Shown piece after piece: positions 37,101 to 50,600 of a DNA stretch of 64,000 bases. Source of the stretch: Piscicola geometra (Eukaryota; Annelida; Clitellata; Hirudinida; Piscicolidae); NCBI GenBank assembly GCA_943735955.1, contig OX030955.1, forward strand, positions 975,234-1,039,233. Reading direction: 5' to 3'. A model generated the notes under the pieces. It ran no database searches. It had not been told where the DNA came from and saw only the letters and a program-made list of their open reading frames with translations. Within the stretch, counting starts at the first letter, position 1. The number at the start of each line of letters is the position of its first letter. Both the position numbers and the translations under genes were made by a program.

Positions 37101-40100
37101 AGAATGGGTAATGAAAAGTGAAGATGAGTTGAAAAAAATAGGAAAAGTTTATTAAAGCTAAAAGACTAAAAACGGCAGAAAAAAACTTTCCAATCTACCA
37201 TCTCAATCAAGTAATCACCCCTTTGTCAAACCAACCTTGGAGCCTCCAATCAAGGCTATAGCGATGGAAAGCTTCCTTTTCATGCCTCCTGATAATGATT
37301 TTGAAAGGGTTTCTCTCTTGGCGTCCAATCCCACCAACGATGCCATCGACTCAGCTTCTTCCTGTGCCTTTCTGCTCGAGCAGCCCTTCAACTGTCGTGT
37401 CATTGTAGCAGTGGTGCGGTTGCCATGGTATATTTGTAGTATGTAAGTATGAATAAAGAAATGGAAGCATTATTAAATAGGGTCACTATTACTGCTGGAA
37501 ACGTGTTGATGGTTTTGATGACTTTCCTAGTCTTGAACTTAGAATATTCTGAATGACAGTTGCTCACAGTGGCGAAGAAAACTAGGTGTTGGTGCACGGT
37601 TAGCTGGTTGAAGAGGATGTTGTGTTGCGGACACAGACCCAGAGAACTTCTAACCTGAGGCGGTAGTGAGACATCCATCAATAACTTTCCAATACAATCT
37701 TTCCCGCCTGAACGAGCGAGCAGACAGACAAACCTTCGTCATCTCCTTCGACGTGTCATGTCCGTTGATGTACACTTTGCCCTTGGTTGGCTTGATGAAG
37801 CCTGTGGGGTTGGTCGTCTCAGTTAGGAGTGGTGTGAGTGGCTGGTGTTAGGAGTGGTGTGAGTGGCTAGTGTTGAGATTGATGTGAGTGGCTGGTGTTA
37901 GGAGTAGTGTGAGTGGCTGGTGTTAGGAGTGGTGTGAGTGGCTGGTGTTAGGAGTGGTGTGAGTGGCTGGTGTTAGGAGTGGTGTGAGTGGCTAGTGTTA
38001 GGAGTGGTGTGAGTGGCTGGTGTTAGGAGTGGTGTGAGTGGCTGGTGTTAGGAGTGGTGTGAGTGGCTGGTGTTAGAAGTGGTTTGAGTGGCTGGTGTTA
38101 GAAGTGGTGTGAGTGGCTGGTGTTAGGAGTGGTGTGAGTGGCTGGTGTTAGGAGTGGTGTGAGTGGCTGGTGTTAGAAGTGGTGTGAGTGGCTGGTGTTA
38201 GGAGTGGTGTGAGTGGCTGGTGTTAGGAGTGGTGTGAGTGGCTGGTGTTAGAAGTGGTTACTCAGTCTCTTCCTTCCTCGAACCAACCGGTCAGCATGAA
38301 CATGGTGGTGGTTTTTCCAGCCCCGTTGTGCCCGAGGATGGCTGTGATGTATCCTTCATACATGTCGACGCTGATGTTGTCCACTGCAGGCTTGCTTCCT
38401 TTGCTGAATGACTGTTGACAAAAAGGTTATTATTGAAGACTTGAAACTTTCCAGAACTTTCTCCGACCTTGCTGAGGCCTCTGATCCGCACTCCAACTCT
38501 TTTCTTCTTCTCAGCTTTCTCGAAGCTGCTGCCCTCACTGTCGTCTACCAAGTCATCAGGCTTAAATTCCTCTGTCTTGTGTCCCAGCCAGTACCATCGC
38601 TATAGGATTAGAGGGGGTGGTGACAAGATAACAATAGTGTAGTAGTGATGGCTTGTTGATCTTGGGACTGGAAGTAATAAATTAGTTAGGGGGGAAGGGA
38701 AAGTTAGAAGGGGGAAGGGAAAGTTAGTAGAGGGAAGGGAAAGTTAGAAGGGGGGAAGGGAAAGTTAGAAGGGGGAAGGGAAAGTTAGAAGGGGGGGAAG
38801 GGAAAGTTAGAAGGGGGAAGGGAAAGTTAGAAGGGGGAAGGGAAAGTTAGAAGGGGGGAAGGGAAAGTTAGTAGAGGGAAGGGAAAGTTAGAAGGGGGGA
38901 AGGGAAAGTTAGAAGGGGGGGAAGGGAAAGTTAGAAGGGGGGGAAGGGAAAGTTAGAAGGGGGAAGGGAAAGTTAGAAGGGGGGGAAGGGAAAGTTAGAA
39001 GGGGGAAGGGAAAGTTAGAAGGGGGGGAAGGGAAAGTTAGAAGGGGGAAGGGAAAGTTAGAAGGGGGAAGGGAAAGTTAGAAGGGGGAAGGGAAAGTTAG
39101 AAGGGGGGGAAGGGAAAGTTAGAAGGGGGAAGGGAAAGTTAGAAGGGGGGAAGGGAAAGTTAGAAGGGGGGGAAGGGAAAGTTAGAAGGGGGGGAAGGGA
39201 AAGTTAGAAGGGGGAAGGGAAAGTTAGAAGGGGGGGAAGGGAAAGTTAGAAGGGGGAAGGAAAAGTTAGAAGGGGGGGAAGGGAAAGTTAGAAGGGGGAA
39301 GGGAAAGTTAGAAGGGGGAAGGGAAAGTTAGAAGGGGGGGAAGGGAAAGTTAGAAGGGGGAAGGGAAAGTTAGAAGGGGGAAGGGAAAGTTAGAAGGGGG
39401 AAGGGAAAGTTAGAAGGGGGAAGGGAAAGTTAGAAGGGGGGAAGGGAAAGTTAGAAGGGGGAAGGGAAAGTTAGAAGGGGGGGAAGGGAAAGTTAGAAGG
39501 GGGAAGGGAAAGTTAGAAGGGGGGGAAGGGAAAGTTAGAAGGGGGAAGGGAAAGTTAGAAGGGGGGAAGGGAAAGTTAGAAGGGGGGAAGGGAAAGTTAG
39601 AAGGGGGGAAGGGAAAGTTAGAAGGGGGGAAGGGAAAGTTAGAAGGGGGGAAGGGAAAGTTAGAAGGGGGAAGGGAAAGTTAGAAGGGGGGGAAGAGAAA
39701 GTTAGAAGGGGGGGAAGGGAAAGTTAGAAGGGGGAAGGGAAAGTTAGAAGGGGGGAAGGGAAAGTTAGTAGAGGGAAGGGAAAGTTAGAAGGGGGGGAAG
39801 GGAAAGTTAGAAGGGGGGGAAGGGAAAGTTAGAAGGGGGGGAAGGGAAAGTTAGAAGGGGGGGAAGGGAAAGTTAGAAGGGGGGAAGGGAAAGTTAGAAG
39901 GGGGAAGGGAAAGTTAGAAGGGGGGGAAGGGAAAGTTAGAAGGGGGAAGGGAAAGTTAGAAGGGGGGAAGGGAAAGTTAGAAGGGGGAAGGGAAAGTTAG
40001 GAGCGGGGAAGGGAAAGTTAGAAGGGGGGAAGGGAAAGTTAGTTAAGAGGAAGGGAAAGTTAGAAGGGGGGAAGGAAAAGTTAGTTGAGGGGGGGAAGCA

Positions 40101-42998
40101 GACAAACAGAAAAATGGAAAAAAAGAGAGAGGAAATAATGAAAAGAGAAACAAGCATTAGACCGTGAAAGGGAAGTAGAATGGGAGAGCCACTCCGAACT
40201 CTCCAGGGAAGATGGCGTCAAAGTAGGCGGTGAGGAGGCCGTAGAGGAGGATGTCAACGAGGAGCATCAGCAAGACCAGGCCCATCGTCAGGTCGTCCTG
40301 CGCCAGGTACGTGTCGCCGAAGTTGTTCCAGTGAAGTCCCAAGCCTGCGATTGTTTCGGTGGTGCTGTATTGTTGGAGAATTCCATCATTTTAATACCGC
40401 CCAAGATTTCGCAAATGCATCAAGCATCGCCACCCACCAATGGTTTCTAGCTTGGAGATCTGCATGCAGCCAAAAGACATGGCGATGTTGTTGAAGAGAC
40501 AGAGAACAATTTTGGCTGGGAAGGAAACTGCGTTGTAGTAGATCTGAATGAAGTAGTAGGGCACGTAGGAGAGGAGGTAGATGATGGCTGTCGCTGCCGC
40601 TGCGGAGTTCGCTGTAGTGAGAAAAAAGAGGGAAAGTTAGCAAGTGAAAGCAGTGCTTGAACGATTCAATGAAAGAATAAAAAGTAATTAAGTTGAAGGA
40701 TAACGAAGTCTTAATCTTCGATCAACTACAACTTGAGAAAGCATCAAGCAACATACTCAACAACTATCTAGAAAAAACTTTTTGCAACCCACGCAGCAAC
40801 CCTTCAATAACCTTTAGCAAAGATGGAAGACATTAGGAAGGCGAACATGATGACTGAGATGGAGAAGAGGAGGATGAAGACGAAGGTGATGGAAGGGTCC
40901 GAAAGGCGGAAGATGGCAGATTCATTGATTTTGAAGTGGAAGAAGAAGGTCATCAGAAGCACTGAAATGAGCATCATGACGAGGTGGTTCAAGAACCAGG
41001 CCAGCCAGTTCACCCACACCTTCAAGCCCATCAAGCGCATCGACTCCTGCGTCGGGATTGCGAGTGAGAGATGGGCTATTATTGAATTCGTCGACAAAAA
41101 CAAAGGCGAGTGAGGTATTATATTGAATAGTCTAATTCGTTGAATGTCACTGAAGGAGCACCTTGAGCTTCCTCTCCTTCTCCAGCGTCACATCGACAGC
41201 GACGAGAGTGGCGTTGACGACGAAGCAGACCATGATGAAGAGGGGCATGTAGAACTTGATGATGAGTGTGTACTCGTCAGAAACGTACGCAGGGTACGGG
41301 AAGCTGGTCAGTGCGACTGGAGGGCCAGGAAGAGGTTTAATGCCGAGAGCCTGGTCGTACTGGTACTTGATGATGGCATCGTCAATGATCGTCTGCAACA
41401 ACACAAAGCCCTCTCTGTAGTAGCCTGAGAACGTTTACAATAGTGAAAGTGCGCATGCACAATTGAAAGCTATTATTTTTTTATAAATTCAGTTGATCAG
41501 TGTTTAAATCTAATCTACCAAATAATGGCTTACAAACTTTGGGCTGAAGCCACTAAATTAAATTTTAAATTTATCGCATCCTGTTCAATCCAAAAAACCC
41601 TAACAAAGTCTCCAACTGACCAGGCGTGGTTATGTCTCCCAGTTCATTCGTGGAGCGTGGGGTGGCCTTGATTTCTTTGGGATACCATCCTTCAGTCAGC
41701 CAGTCATTCTGGTCGCCTTTTTTCTAAAAAGTGTAATTCATATGTGGTCCTGATTTCAAGAAGTCTTTAGAAACAAATGAGAACTTTTTCGCTGTAAAAT
41801 TCAAACCCAACTCTCATTGAAACACAACTTGAGCTTAAACCTAAGTCACACAATCAGTCAACCTACAATCTGAACCACCCACCCAGTGCTGTTCTGCCGG
41901 AAACCTGAGGCTGTACTGAACATCTTTGCCTCCCCATATGTCCACCTCTTTGTCAAATGAAATAAAAACAAAAGTGTTCAGGTAGATGGTATCGTTTTGC
42001 AAGTACAAGTCTTCAAAGATGGAGTAGTTGCTGACGTCCTCTGTAGAGTATTGGTGAAGAATTAGTTGTTTAATTGGCTGATTGGTGGTTTGGTTAGTTA
42101 GTTGTCAAGCTTCGTAATGGCATGGAGGATTTATGGCTTTGAAAGTGATCAGGAAATGAATGATGATGCTATCAAGTGCTTCGAATACTTAGTTACGACA
42201 TATTAAAATAGATTATGTTTGACTTTTATAGCGTTAATTTTGCGGCATTTGACATTTCTAAGGCTAGAACTATCTTTTATTTTGTTTGTCTTAAACTTAT
42301 TTAAGCTGACTTGCATTAAAGATATGCTTGAAGTTTGCTGATGAGTTTGAAATGTGAAGAAGTCTAAAAAGCATTAGTTCCATAGTCCACATAAGCATTG
42401 AGACATGTGCAATTCCATTTATCGATTTGCAGGTGGCGTGTGGTCTAGTGCGACACCTAGTGCAGACTTTAATGGTTTGCTTAAAGAATAATGGATCAAC
42501 TTAAAAACAAGGCATCACTTGTGCGAAAGAAAATAGCGGAGTTAGGTGTTTTTACAAAAGTGAAAATTCAGACGAATGAGTACATTATAATTCTATCCTG
42601 TTCACCTAGGCTTTAAAATGGCACCGAGTCCCCACCATCAAAACAAACAAACATCCCAACTTACGGTACAGCTCGATTTTTGAAACCCCGTTCTGTTGCA
42701 GATTCGCCTTCAGATTATCCACAACGAACGAAGTTAATGGAGTTTTTGGCGTGTAAGCAATGCCCCATCTCTTAAACAGCTGAGACTTTTCGTAAAAGAG
42801 AACGTGGTAGGCGAAGCCTATTTTGCCGTGATACTTTTCGCCATACTTGTCAGGCGCTATAGTTTGGCGGATGAGGAAGAGGATGATGATGAAGAAGACT
42901 GGAAGCAGGAGCTGGATCACAGTGAGTACCACTCTCTTCCGAAGTAGAATAAAGTTTTTCCAGCTCAGCAGTCGGAACTGGCGAGCAGCTATGAGCAT
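31182..42998 (-). CDS. ABCA3: ABCA3-type full ABC transporter, 32 exons, 1843 aa
   Basis: Lipid-exporting or lipid-flipping ABCA family pump with layout TMD1-NBD1-TMD2-NBD2. Exons, 5' to 3': 42998-42665, 42040-41883, 41723-41621, 41424-41162, 41046-40812, 40611-40438, 40344-40163, 38599-38468, 38411-38288, 37801-37734, 37654-37568, 37391-37236, 37081-36871, 36748-36579, 36445-36366, 36245-36127, 35991-35941, 35825-35561, 35387-35132, 35012-34495, 34358-34234, 34117-33968, 33765-33661, 33558-33338, 33261-33019, 32929-32706, 32626-32540, 32457-32375, 32179-32092, 31942-31842, 31690-31599, 31508-31182. All phases close and the sum is 5532 bases. NBD1: Walker [20 protein letters not shown], signature [10 protein letters not shown], Walker [13 protein letters not shown]-loop [13 protein letters not shown]2: [51 protein letters not shown]. 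The short first extracellular loop and YWLGHK-type linker favour the ABCA3 branch over ABCA1. The C-terminus [20 protein letters not shown] is canonical. The first ATG follows a possible acceptor, so a 5' UTR exon is likely. Confidence 0.95.
37830..38257. repeat. 25-bp minisatellite in ABCA intron
   Basis: About 17 copies of a 25-bp unit containing gtgtgagtggctggtgttag fill the intron between the Walker A exon (38411-38288) and the next (37801-37734). On the transcribed strand the unit is C/A-rich with repeated CTAACACCAG, a branch-point-like CTAAC followed by a CAG. Confidence 0.95.
38686..40092. repeat. 20-22-bp G-rich minisatellite, about 65 copies, in ABCA intron
   Basis: Array of aagggaaagttagaaggggg with five to seven Gs in the last run, occupying nearly all of the intron 38600-40162. 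On the transcribed (minus) strand each unit reads TTCTAACTTTCCCTTCCCCC, a branch-point consensus followed by a pyrimidine tract. The plus strand has two G-runs per unit. See findings. Confidence 0.97.
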
Positions 42999-43967
42999 CT
43001 CACGCACTTGAAAAGTAATTTATAATTTATGGGAAGGTTTTTGTACTTTCTATGCGTTTTTGAAGGCTCCAGGTATGTTTATTCTTCTCTCGGGAGCCCT
43101 TTTCAATGATATATCTACGTAGGAATTACTCAACTCTCCTATTGCATTTCCTTAATTGAGTTAAAGTGCATGTGAAGGGAATCATAACAGGCGTGTGGAC
43201 GTGATCTCAGACTTTAACCTGTTGTTACTCATAGCGAGCTAACAATAGCACTATGCTTCTTTTATTAATAGCGACACAATAACTACTGTACTCACTTCTT
43301 TAGCTATACAATGGTTTGACGCCATGCCATGTCATGCTTTGACAGAGTTATGCTGTTATGTGCACAGCATACAGGTGATTCAGTTATACTTGCCAGGCTG
43401 CAGTGAATCCTGGAGGCATCTCCTGCTTCATTATGATGAGCATTTGATAAGTCATGGAGGTTTATTAAAGAAAATGGTCAGTAAATTCAAAGTTTCCTTT
43501 GATTGGACGCATGCTCCAAAGACACACCTATTTAAGGCTGCCATTAGGCAGATGAGGCTTTGTTCTGCTTGTTAGCTGGGCGTGGAATTCGTGCGTCAAA
43601 TAAAGTTATTTAAATTTTGGATATTGAATTTAATGAAACCAATATTAAAAACTTAGTTCTGAATGTTCGTCTATTGAACTTTTCAAACTCCTTGTAGAGG
43701 TGGAATGATAAAAAGTTGTTACAAACTTACTAAAAGATGACAAAAATCATAGTGAAAATCTGCAAGATTAGCGCTACAAAAATGCTAATGTAAAAGTCGG
43801 TCAATAAATGTCATGCAACAATAGAGTGGTCACGAGAAGACAGAGCAGAGTGTTTTCACTCTGTCGTGAGGTGCTTCTGTGGTAGGGAGATGGATGAGGG
43901 TTAGGAGACTGATTAGAAGTGCTTATCGAAGGGCTAGATGGATGCGTGAGTAGTGGAGGAGCAGCAC
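42999..43967. other. Gap between ABCA start and DAZAP2 end
   Basis: About 970 bases upstream of the ABCA start and downstream of the DAZAP2-like stop, both on the minus strand. It probably contains the ABCA promoter and 5' UTR. A plus-strand frame of 83 codons (43324-43575) ends in DWTHAPKTHLFKAAIRQMRL with aataaag nearby. It may be a transposon scrap, but I cannot assign it. Confidence 0.4.
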
Positions 43968-45059
<1,092 letters not shown>

Positions 45060-45463
45060 TGGCTCTCCTGTTATTTAAAAATTTATTTTTAAACTTCAAT
45101 GGATTAAAAAATCATTTGAAACTCTAGCTCTTTGTATAGTTTTTTTTATATAAAAAAATAATTGCCTTTTTCTTTACTGTCCTTTTTCTTCCCGAATAAA
45201 GGCATTGCGCAAGTATCAATTTTTGTTTTGTTTCAGAAACACTACCCAAAATTCTTTACTAGTTATTTAGACACAATGGTGACAAAAAATTTTTTTACTT
45301 TCTTTAAATTAAAAAAATATTCTATGTGATAATAACATTTTTTATGAATATTTTTTATTTTTAATTAATGTTAAAAATCTAATTTTTTAAACAATATTTT
45401 TATATTTTACTTAATAAGGCAATTTTAAATTGTTATTTCATATTTTATAAATATTGTTAATCA
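45060..45463. promoter_or_regulatory. Probable shared promoter between DAZAP2-like (-) and GOLM-like (+)
   Basis: About 400 very AT-rich bases separate two divergent start codons. No TATA or initiator can be assigned with confidence. The head-to-head layout is seen directly; promoter function is inferred. Confidence 0.45.
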
Positions 45464-46707
45464 ATGCAGTCTGATATTTTACCTTTTTACACGTTACACA
45501 GTTTTGAACGGTCTATAAATCGAGTTTCATCTTCAAACATGAATGTCCACGTAACATACATCTCCTTGTTGGTTCTATCTTTTGGCTTTGTGGCGTATCT
45601 GATGTTTGAACTAGGAGGTGTAGAGGAAAAATTCTCTAAAGATTCAATGGCTTTAGATTCTAGGATTGCCGACGCAGAGAAGAAGGAAGCACTTTTAAAA
45701 GATAGAGTTGAGAAGGCGGAAATGAATTTTATGTTGCTCGAAAAATCCTACAATGAAGGAAAAAAATTGTTTGAAAGCTGCAGTTTGGAAAGAGTAAACT
45801 TTTTTATAATTTTATGAAATTATTCTATAAATTGTTTCCATTTTAAATCATTCATTTTTCGAATTATGCTTTTTTCATTAAGTCTTTTTACACTTTTAGG
45901 CAAATGAAAAGGCCATAATGGAAAAACTGAAGAGTCAAGGAGATACTCTTTTACAGCAAGTGAATGGGCTTGTGGAGAAAGAGGATCAGTGTGCAGGTAG
46001 GCTTCATCAGCTGCAAGGCCAGCTTGACAACCACGCATCAGGTAATAACAAATATTAAAATGAAAACTTCTTATTAGGCTTTCCATGGATTTTTTAACTA
46101 AACATTTATTCATACAAATTTATGAAAAAATTCAGGTCTGCAAGATTGTGAGGTGAAAAGAGGCCAGTGTGAGGGAGACAAGGTGAACTACTGGAATGAA
46201 CTGCAAGGTCTCAAGCAGCAGAGTGTCTGCGAGGTTAGTTTTAATGCATGGATTATCAAATAAGACTTTATATAAATATAATTTAAATCAGGTGAGCTTC
46301 GATATTGCAATTAGCTTTTTTTCACAATCTAAACAAAAATGTAATCACAACAACAGAATGAAAATCAGCGAGTTAGTGAATTGGAGGCGAACTTATCAGC
46401 TTGCCAGCAAATGAGTGCCCAGCTGGAGTTGGAGAAGAATGGCAACTGGGAGAGCTTCCACAAGTGCTCAGGCGATCTGCACGGTTGTGAGCAGCAAAAA
46501 CTCACTTGTGAGACACGTGTGAGCACTCTCCAGCAACAAATATCTCCAGTAACACCACCACCACAACAGCAACAACAAGAACAACCTCCCCAACAACAAC
46601 AACAACCACCACAACAACAACAACAAGAACAACCTCCCCAACAACAACAACAACCACCACAACAACAACAACAAGAACAACCTCCCCAACAACAACCACA
46701 ACAGTGA
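45464..46707 (+). CDS. GOLM/CASC4-like type II membrane coiled-coil protein, 4 exons
   Basis: Exons: 45464 (or 45539)-45793, 45900-46041, 46136-46233, 46357-46707. Phases 0, 1, 0 close. With the inner start at 45539 (MNVHVTYISLLVLSFGFVAY) the protein is 281 aa; the upstream in-frame ATG adds 25 residues. Topology: very short N-terminus, one signal-anchor segment (ISLLVLSFGFVAYLMF), then a long coiled coil (DSRIADAEKKEALLKDRVEK, ANEKAIMEKLKSQGDTLLQQ) with several Cys residues, and a C-terminal tail of three to four PPQQQQQ and QEQPPQQ repeats. This layout fits GOLM1/GOLM2 Golgi proteins that cycle through endosomes. Sequence identity is modest, so another Golgi coiled-coil family is possible. 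The Pro/Gln tail is encoded by a short minisatellite. Confidence 0.6.
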
Positions 46708-47634
46708 ATGAGTGAGGTGGTTTGTTGCAGCTGAGGCATTCTGTAGATTGCATTTTTCATGTTTTTTATCGAATTTGTTACTTCTTGCTCCAAATTGTTT
46801 TTAGACTTAACAGCCTAAATGTCATCGCAGTACATGAGAAAACATTGCCCAGAATACTGACCAAATTGTTTGAACTTAATTCAGCTTAGTATTTAAACAT
46901 TGGCCTTATTGCCATTCAAGATCTTTTCAAGTGGATTTGACTAAGCCATCTAAATTCTTTCTACATGCTTTAGCCATATTGTGACTACCCACCTAAGCAT
47001 CGAATGCATGGATGAATCCGCCGAGTGAACGAAGCCAAGTGCAAGTGGTTTATACCTTAGTTGTTTTCCTACATTTATCCTAGCAGCAGAAGTATTAACT
47101 TTTTGTTGAGATTACAATTCTTGAATAATATATCAATAATCTCTCGCCTTGATATCAAGCGCATCTGTGATCAAGCTGCTTGTCTTCTACACAGTTCTCA
47201 AGGCTTTAATGATTCTAACGCTTTCTAATTTACCTGTTTCTAAATCTTCGATTGGTATTAGAAATAAACATATTATTCATTGGAAGCACCAAAGCTTCGG
47301 TTCATTCCATCGCACGATTGCATTCTTGCCTTGAGTGCTTCAAGCGGAAAGAGAAGACGAGAGGCTTGGATGGCTAGCAATCTATAGAGTCAATAAATGG
47401 CAAGTGCGTAGATAAAATTCAAGATACATTCAAAGCGAGTAACAAGGTTCATCAAGAAGCTAGTTCTAGTCAACAAATTTATTAAGGTTTGCATCTAAGT
47501 GTATGTGTAGGTCTTATGCCTTTTGGCTTCTGCATCTCTTCTAATTAGAAAGACAGGAATGGTCTACACAGAAGATCAAAGTGCTGACGATCAAGTATTC
47601 TATCACTATTTCTTCAAGCTCCCATGAGCATCCA
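46708..47634. other. Convergent 3' ends of GOLM-like (+) and Cys-rich (-) genes
   Basis: No exon seen. Plus-strand aataaa occurs near 47264 and 47393. A minus-strand AATAAA lies at 47478-47483, about 150 bases past the stop of the gene ending at 47635, and is a good poly(A) signal for it. Confidence 0.5.
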
Positions 47635-50600
47635 CTAGAGCGTTAGACAGTGCAAAAGGAGGAAAAGGAAGGAATATTGACTGAAGTGGTGGAAGGTGGC
47701 AAAGGATTCAGAGGTAGAGTCTGATTTTGAGTTTGATTCGGGTGGTGGATAGTCGATTTGTGACGGATGGTGGTTTGGTATTGTATGGTAGCTCGGTGGT
47801 GTATATTGACTTGGCGGTTGATGATGGCTTGGTGGCAGATGGAGGATTGAAGTTGAGCTCTGGCCTGGCAGACGTGTAACGAACCAAGTGGAAGAAGGCT
47901 GGTGATTGTTCTGTATTCCTGCTTCACTATCTTTGGAAAAAGTGTTATGAATAAATTAAGTTAATATATTTCTAAACTTAATGGTCGTTAAATTTAAGAA
48001 ATATAAACTTATAGCAAATTTTCCCATATCCAAGCAAACCAGCTTACTATCATTAAAGTCTCCAATGTTTTCCTTCTCTTCACGCCTCTTCTCTAAGAAT
48101 TCTGCAGCTTCAAACTCCTCCAAGATCTCCCGGTCGAAGCCACCTTTCCAATCCTCCTCTTCCTCCTTCCCAGTCGGCGATCCGTGCAGTTGACAGTCAG
48201 GTCTGTAGCCAAAGCGCAAGTAGAGGGGGTTGCGAAGAACCTGAGATTTGGTTTCAGTGTCCGCAGTTAGAGTCTTACATTTATCATTTGCGATGCATCA
48301 TCAACATTCAAAATCCAAATAAATGAGCATCGCAAGTTCATTACATCTCAAACACGCAAAAGAGCAAACAGATCGAACTTTTTGCAGGAAGGCAACCATC
48401 ATATTCTGCGCGACAATGCCACACTCTTTTCCGATCACTTCTCGCTGACACTGCAGCAGACTTTGAGTTTCTCTGCAGAATAAATGATGCTTTTTGAGCA
48501 ATCCCACTTTACCCCTGCTTCACCGGGCCTTCCTTACCCAGAACTATCACAAATGCGCAAAAGTTTATTGAAAGCATGTTTTTCAAGTGTTTGCTCAAGT
48601 AGTTTTTAATCGCTTTCGAGTTGTGCTCGTTGCCTCATTAAGGCAGGGCAGATAAAGCACGCCTCCCTTCTCCAACTGCTGCCACTTCAGATGCCTGAGA
48701 CTTTAATCACTTCACAGTGTAATCTTACGCTATGTAATGTTACGCTATGTAATGTTACGCTATGTAATGTTACGCTATGTAATGTTACGCTATGTAATCT
48801 TACGCTATGTAATCTTACGCTATGTAATGTTTTATTAAGTTATAATGTATATGACGAGTATAGAAGCATCAAGAGCAGGAGGAAGAGAAACCAGAAGAGT
48901 GCCAGAAGCAAGATAAGGAAGTTTTTATAGGCATCTGCGTCGATACTTCACTCATTAGATAAATCTACCTCGACCTTGCAGCCTCGGAAAATAGTAGTCA
49001 TTATCATGCGCTTCAAAGGATCTGTATTTTCTTGTGTGTGTGTGTGCGTGTGTGTATGTGTGTATGTTTGCGTGTGTTTGTGTGTATGTGTGCGTGCGTG
49101 TGTGTGTGGGTGTATGCGTGTTTGTTTATCTCACTTGGTTAGTTTGTCTCGGGGCTTGTTATGGGAGCTGCAGTAGAACCTGACAGCACTGAGGCGCTCT
49201 AGAGAGGGCTTGATTCGTTGCCAGTGAGGCTCGCAAGGGGAGAGGAGGTGCTTCGACACGATGTCCTGCAGGCAAGGCAGGCTATTCAGGTAGGCTGCAA
49301 GAGGTGGAGGGAGTGAAGTCTCAATTGATTGAATTAGAAAAACTGCGTGGTGGAGGATTAGAGATGGAGCGTTGATAAGCGAAAAAACCACTCCAATATG
49401 TCCTCTCCACGTTACCACCACAACTGCCACCACAACTACTACCATAGCTGCTACCATAGCTGCTACTAAAGATTTCTTTAGAGGTTTCATGACCACAAAT
49501 ACAAATACAGCGTATCACTGACACTGGAAGTGGAGGGCACTGCAGATGAAGTGCATCTTGATGGTGTACTTGTGCAGTTTGTTCTCGTACTGCAAAAAAA
49601 GCGCCACTCCCCAAGGACAAGAGTGCAGTATTGGCCTCAGACAAGACAGAAAGTCCATGTAGACACTGTGTGGGTGGTTGTGTGCTTTATTGAAGTATGT
49701 TGTGTTGTTGTGCGATGTGGAACATTATGGCACATCAGTCCTCCTACTTCATGAGACTTCATCCCTTCTTTTCCTGTCCCTCATTCATTCTTAGCACTCA
49801 CCCACAGAGGCCTATGACGTCAGCAGTTCCTCCAGAAGCCACGAGGTCATTGTCGCCGTTGAAGAAGAGAATGTGGCCCTCGTGCAGGTGTTCTGTCGTG
49901 CAGAGCTCCAGTCTGTGCAGCAGTTCGGTCGAGCAACCCCTTGTGTGTGTGTGTATGTGTGAGTGTGTGTGAGTGTGTTTGTGTTTGTGTGTGTGTGTGT
50001 GTATGTGTGTGTTGTATTTTTGTGTGTGTGTGTGTAATTGTCTGTTTACTCACATATTAATATTTAATTCCTTTCTTTATTATTCTCTTTAAAATGAGTG
50101 CCACTTGGCACGCATGTGTTTATTTTAGGCATATATTTATAAGACCTCTCAAAAATATGCCTCTCAGCCTACTTTTGATTGTCCACGTGCTTGTTTGCCT
50201 GGTGGTCTGTTATGAAAGCAGCGTCCTTGTCTGGCATGATGACCTTGTCGTACTGGAAGACTGTTGGGTAGAAAGTAAAAGACATATTGGTCTCCAATAT
50301 CCCCCGACACTCTAGAATTTTAACATATTTAAAAAAAAACTCCGGCATTCTTCAAAACCTTTTTACATCCAAACACCACACATCACCGCTCATCCAGCCG
50401 TATTACCTCATCATCCCTCAACTTCCCACTCCCACCCTAAATGCACCTACCATTGCGATAGGTTGCATCTTGCGGTGAAATGGTGCAGTTGTGTTTGCTG
50501 ATGGCCTTGTCGTTCGTGATACGGAGGAGGTGGTATGTGAAGGTGGTGAAGTCGCTGTACCTCACATGGGCGTTTTTTTGTGAGTGTTGATCGGACTCAA

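Noticed and set aside
43324..43575. Plus-strand 83-codon frame
   Set aside because: The nearby aataaag is weak support, and there is no recognised family or convincing start context. Listed only as part of the gap.
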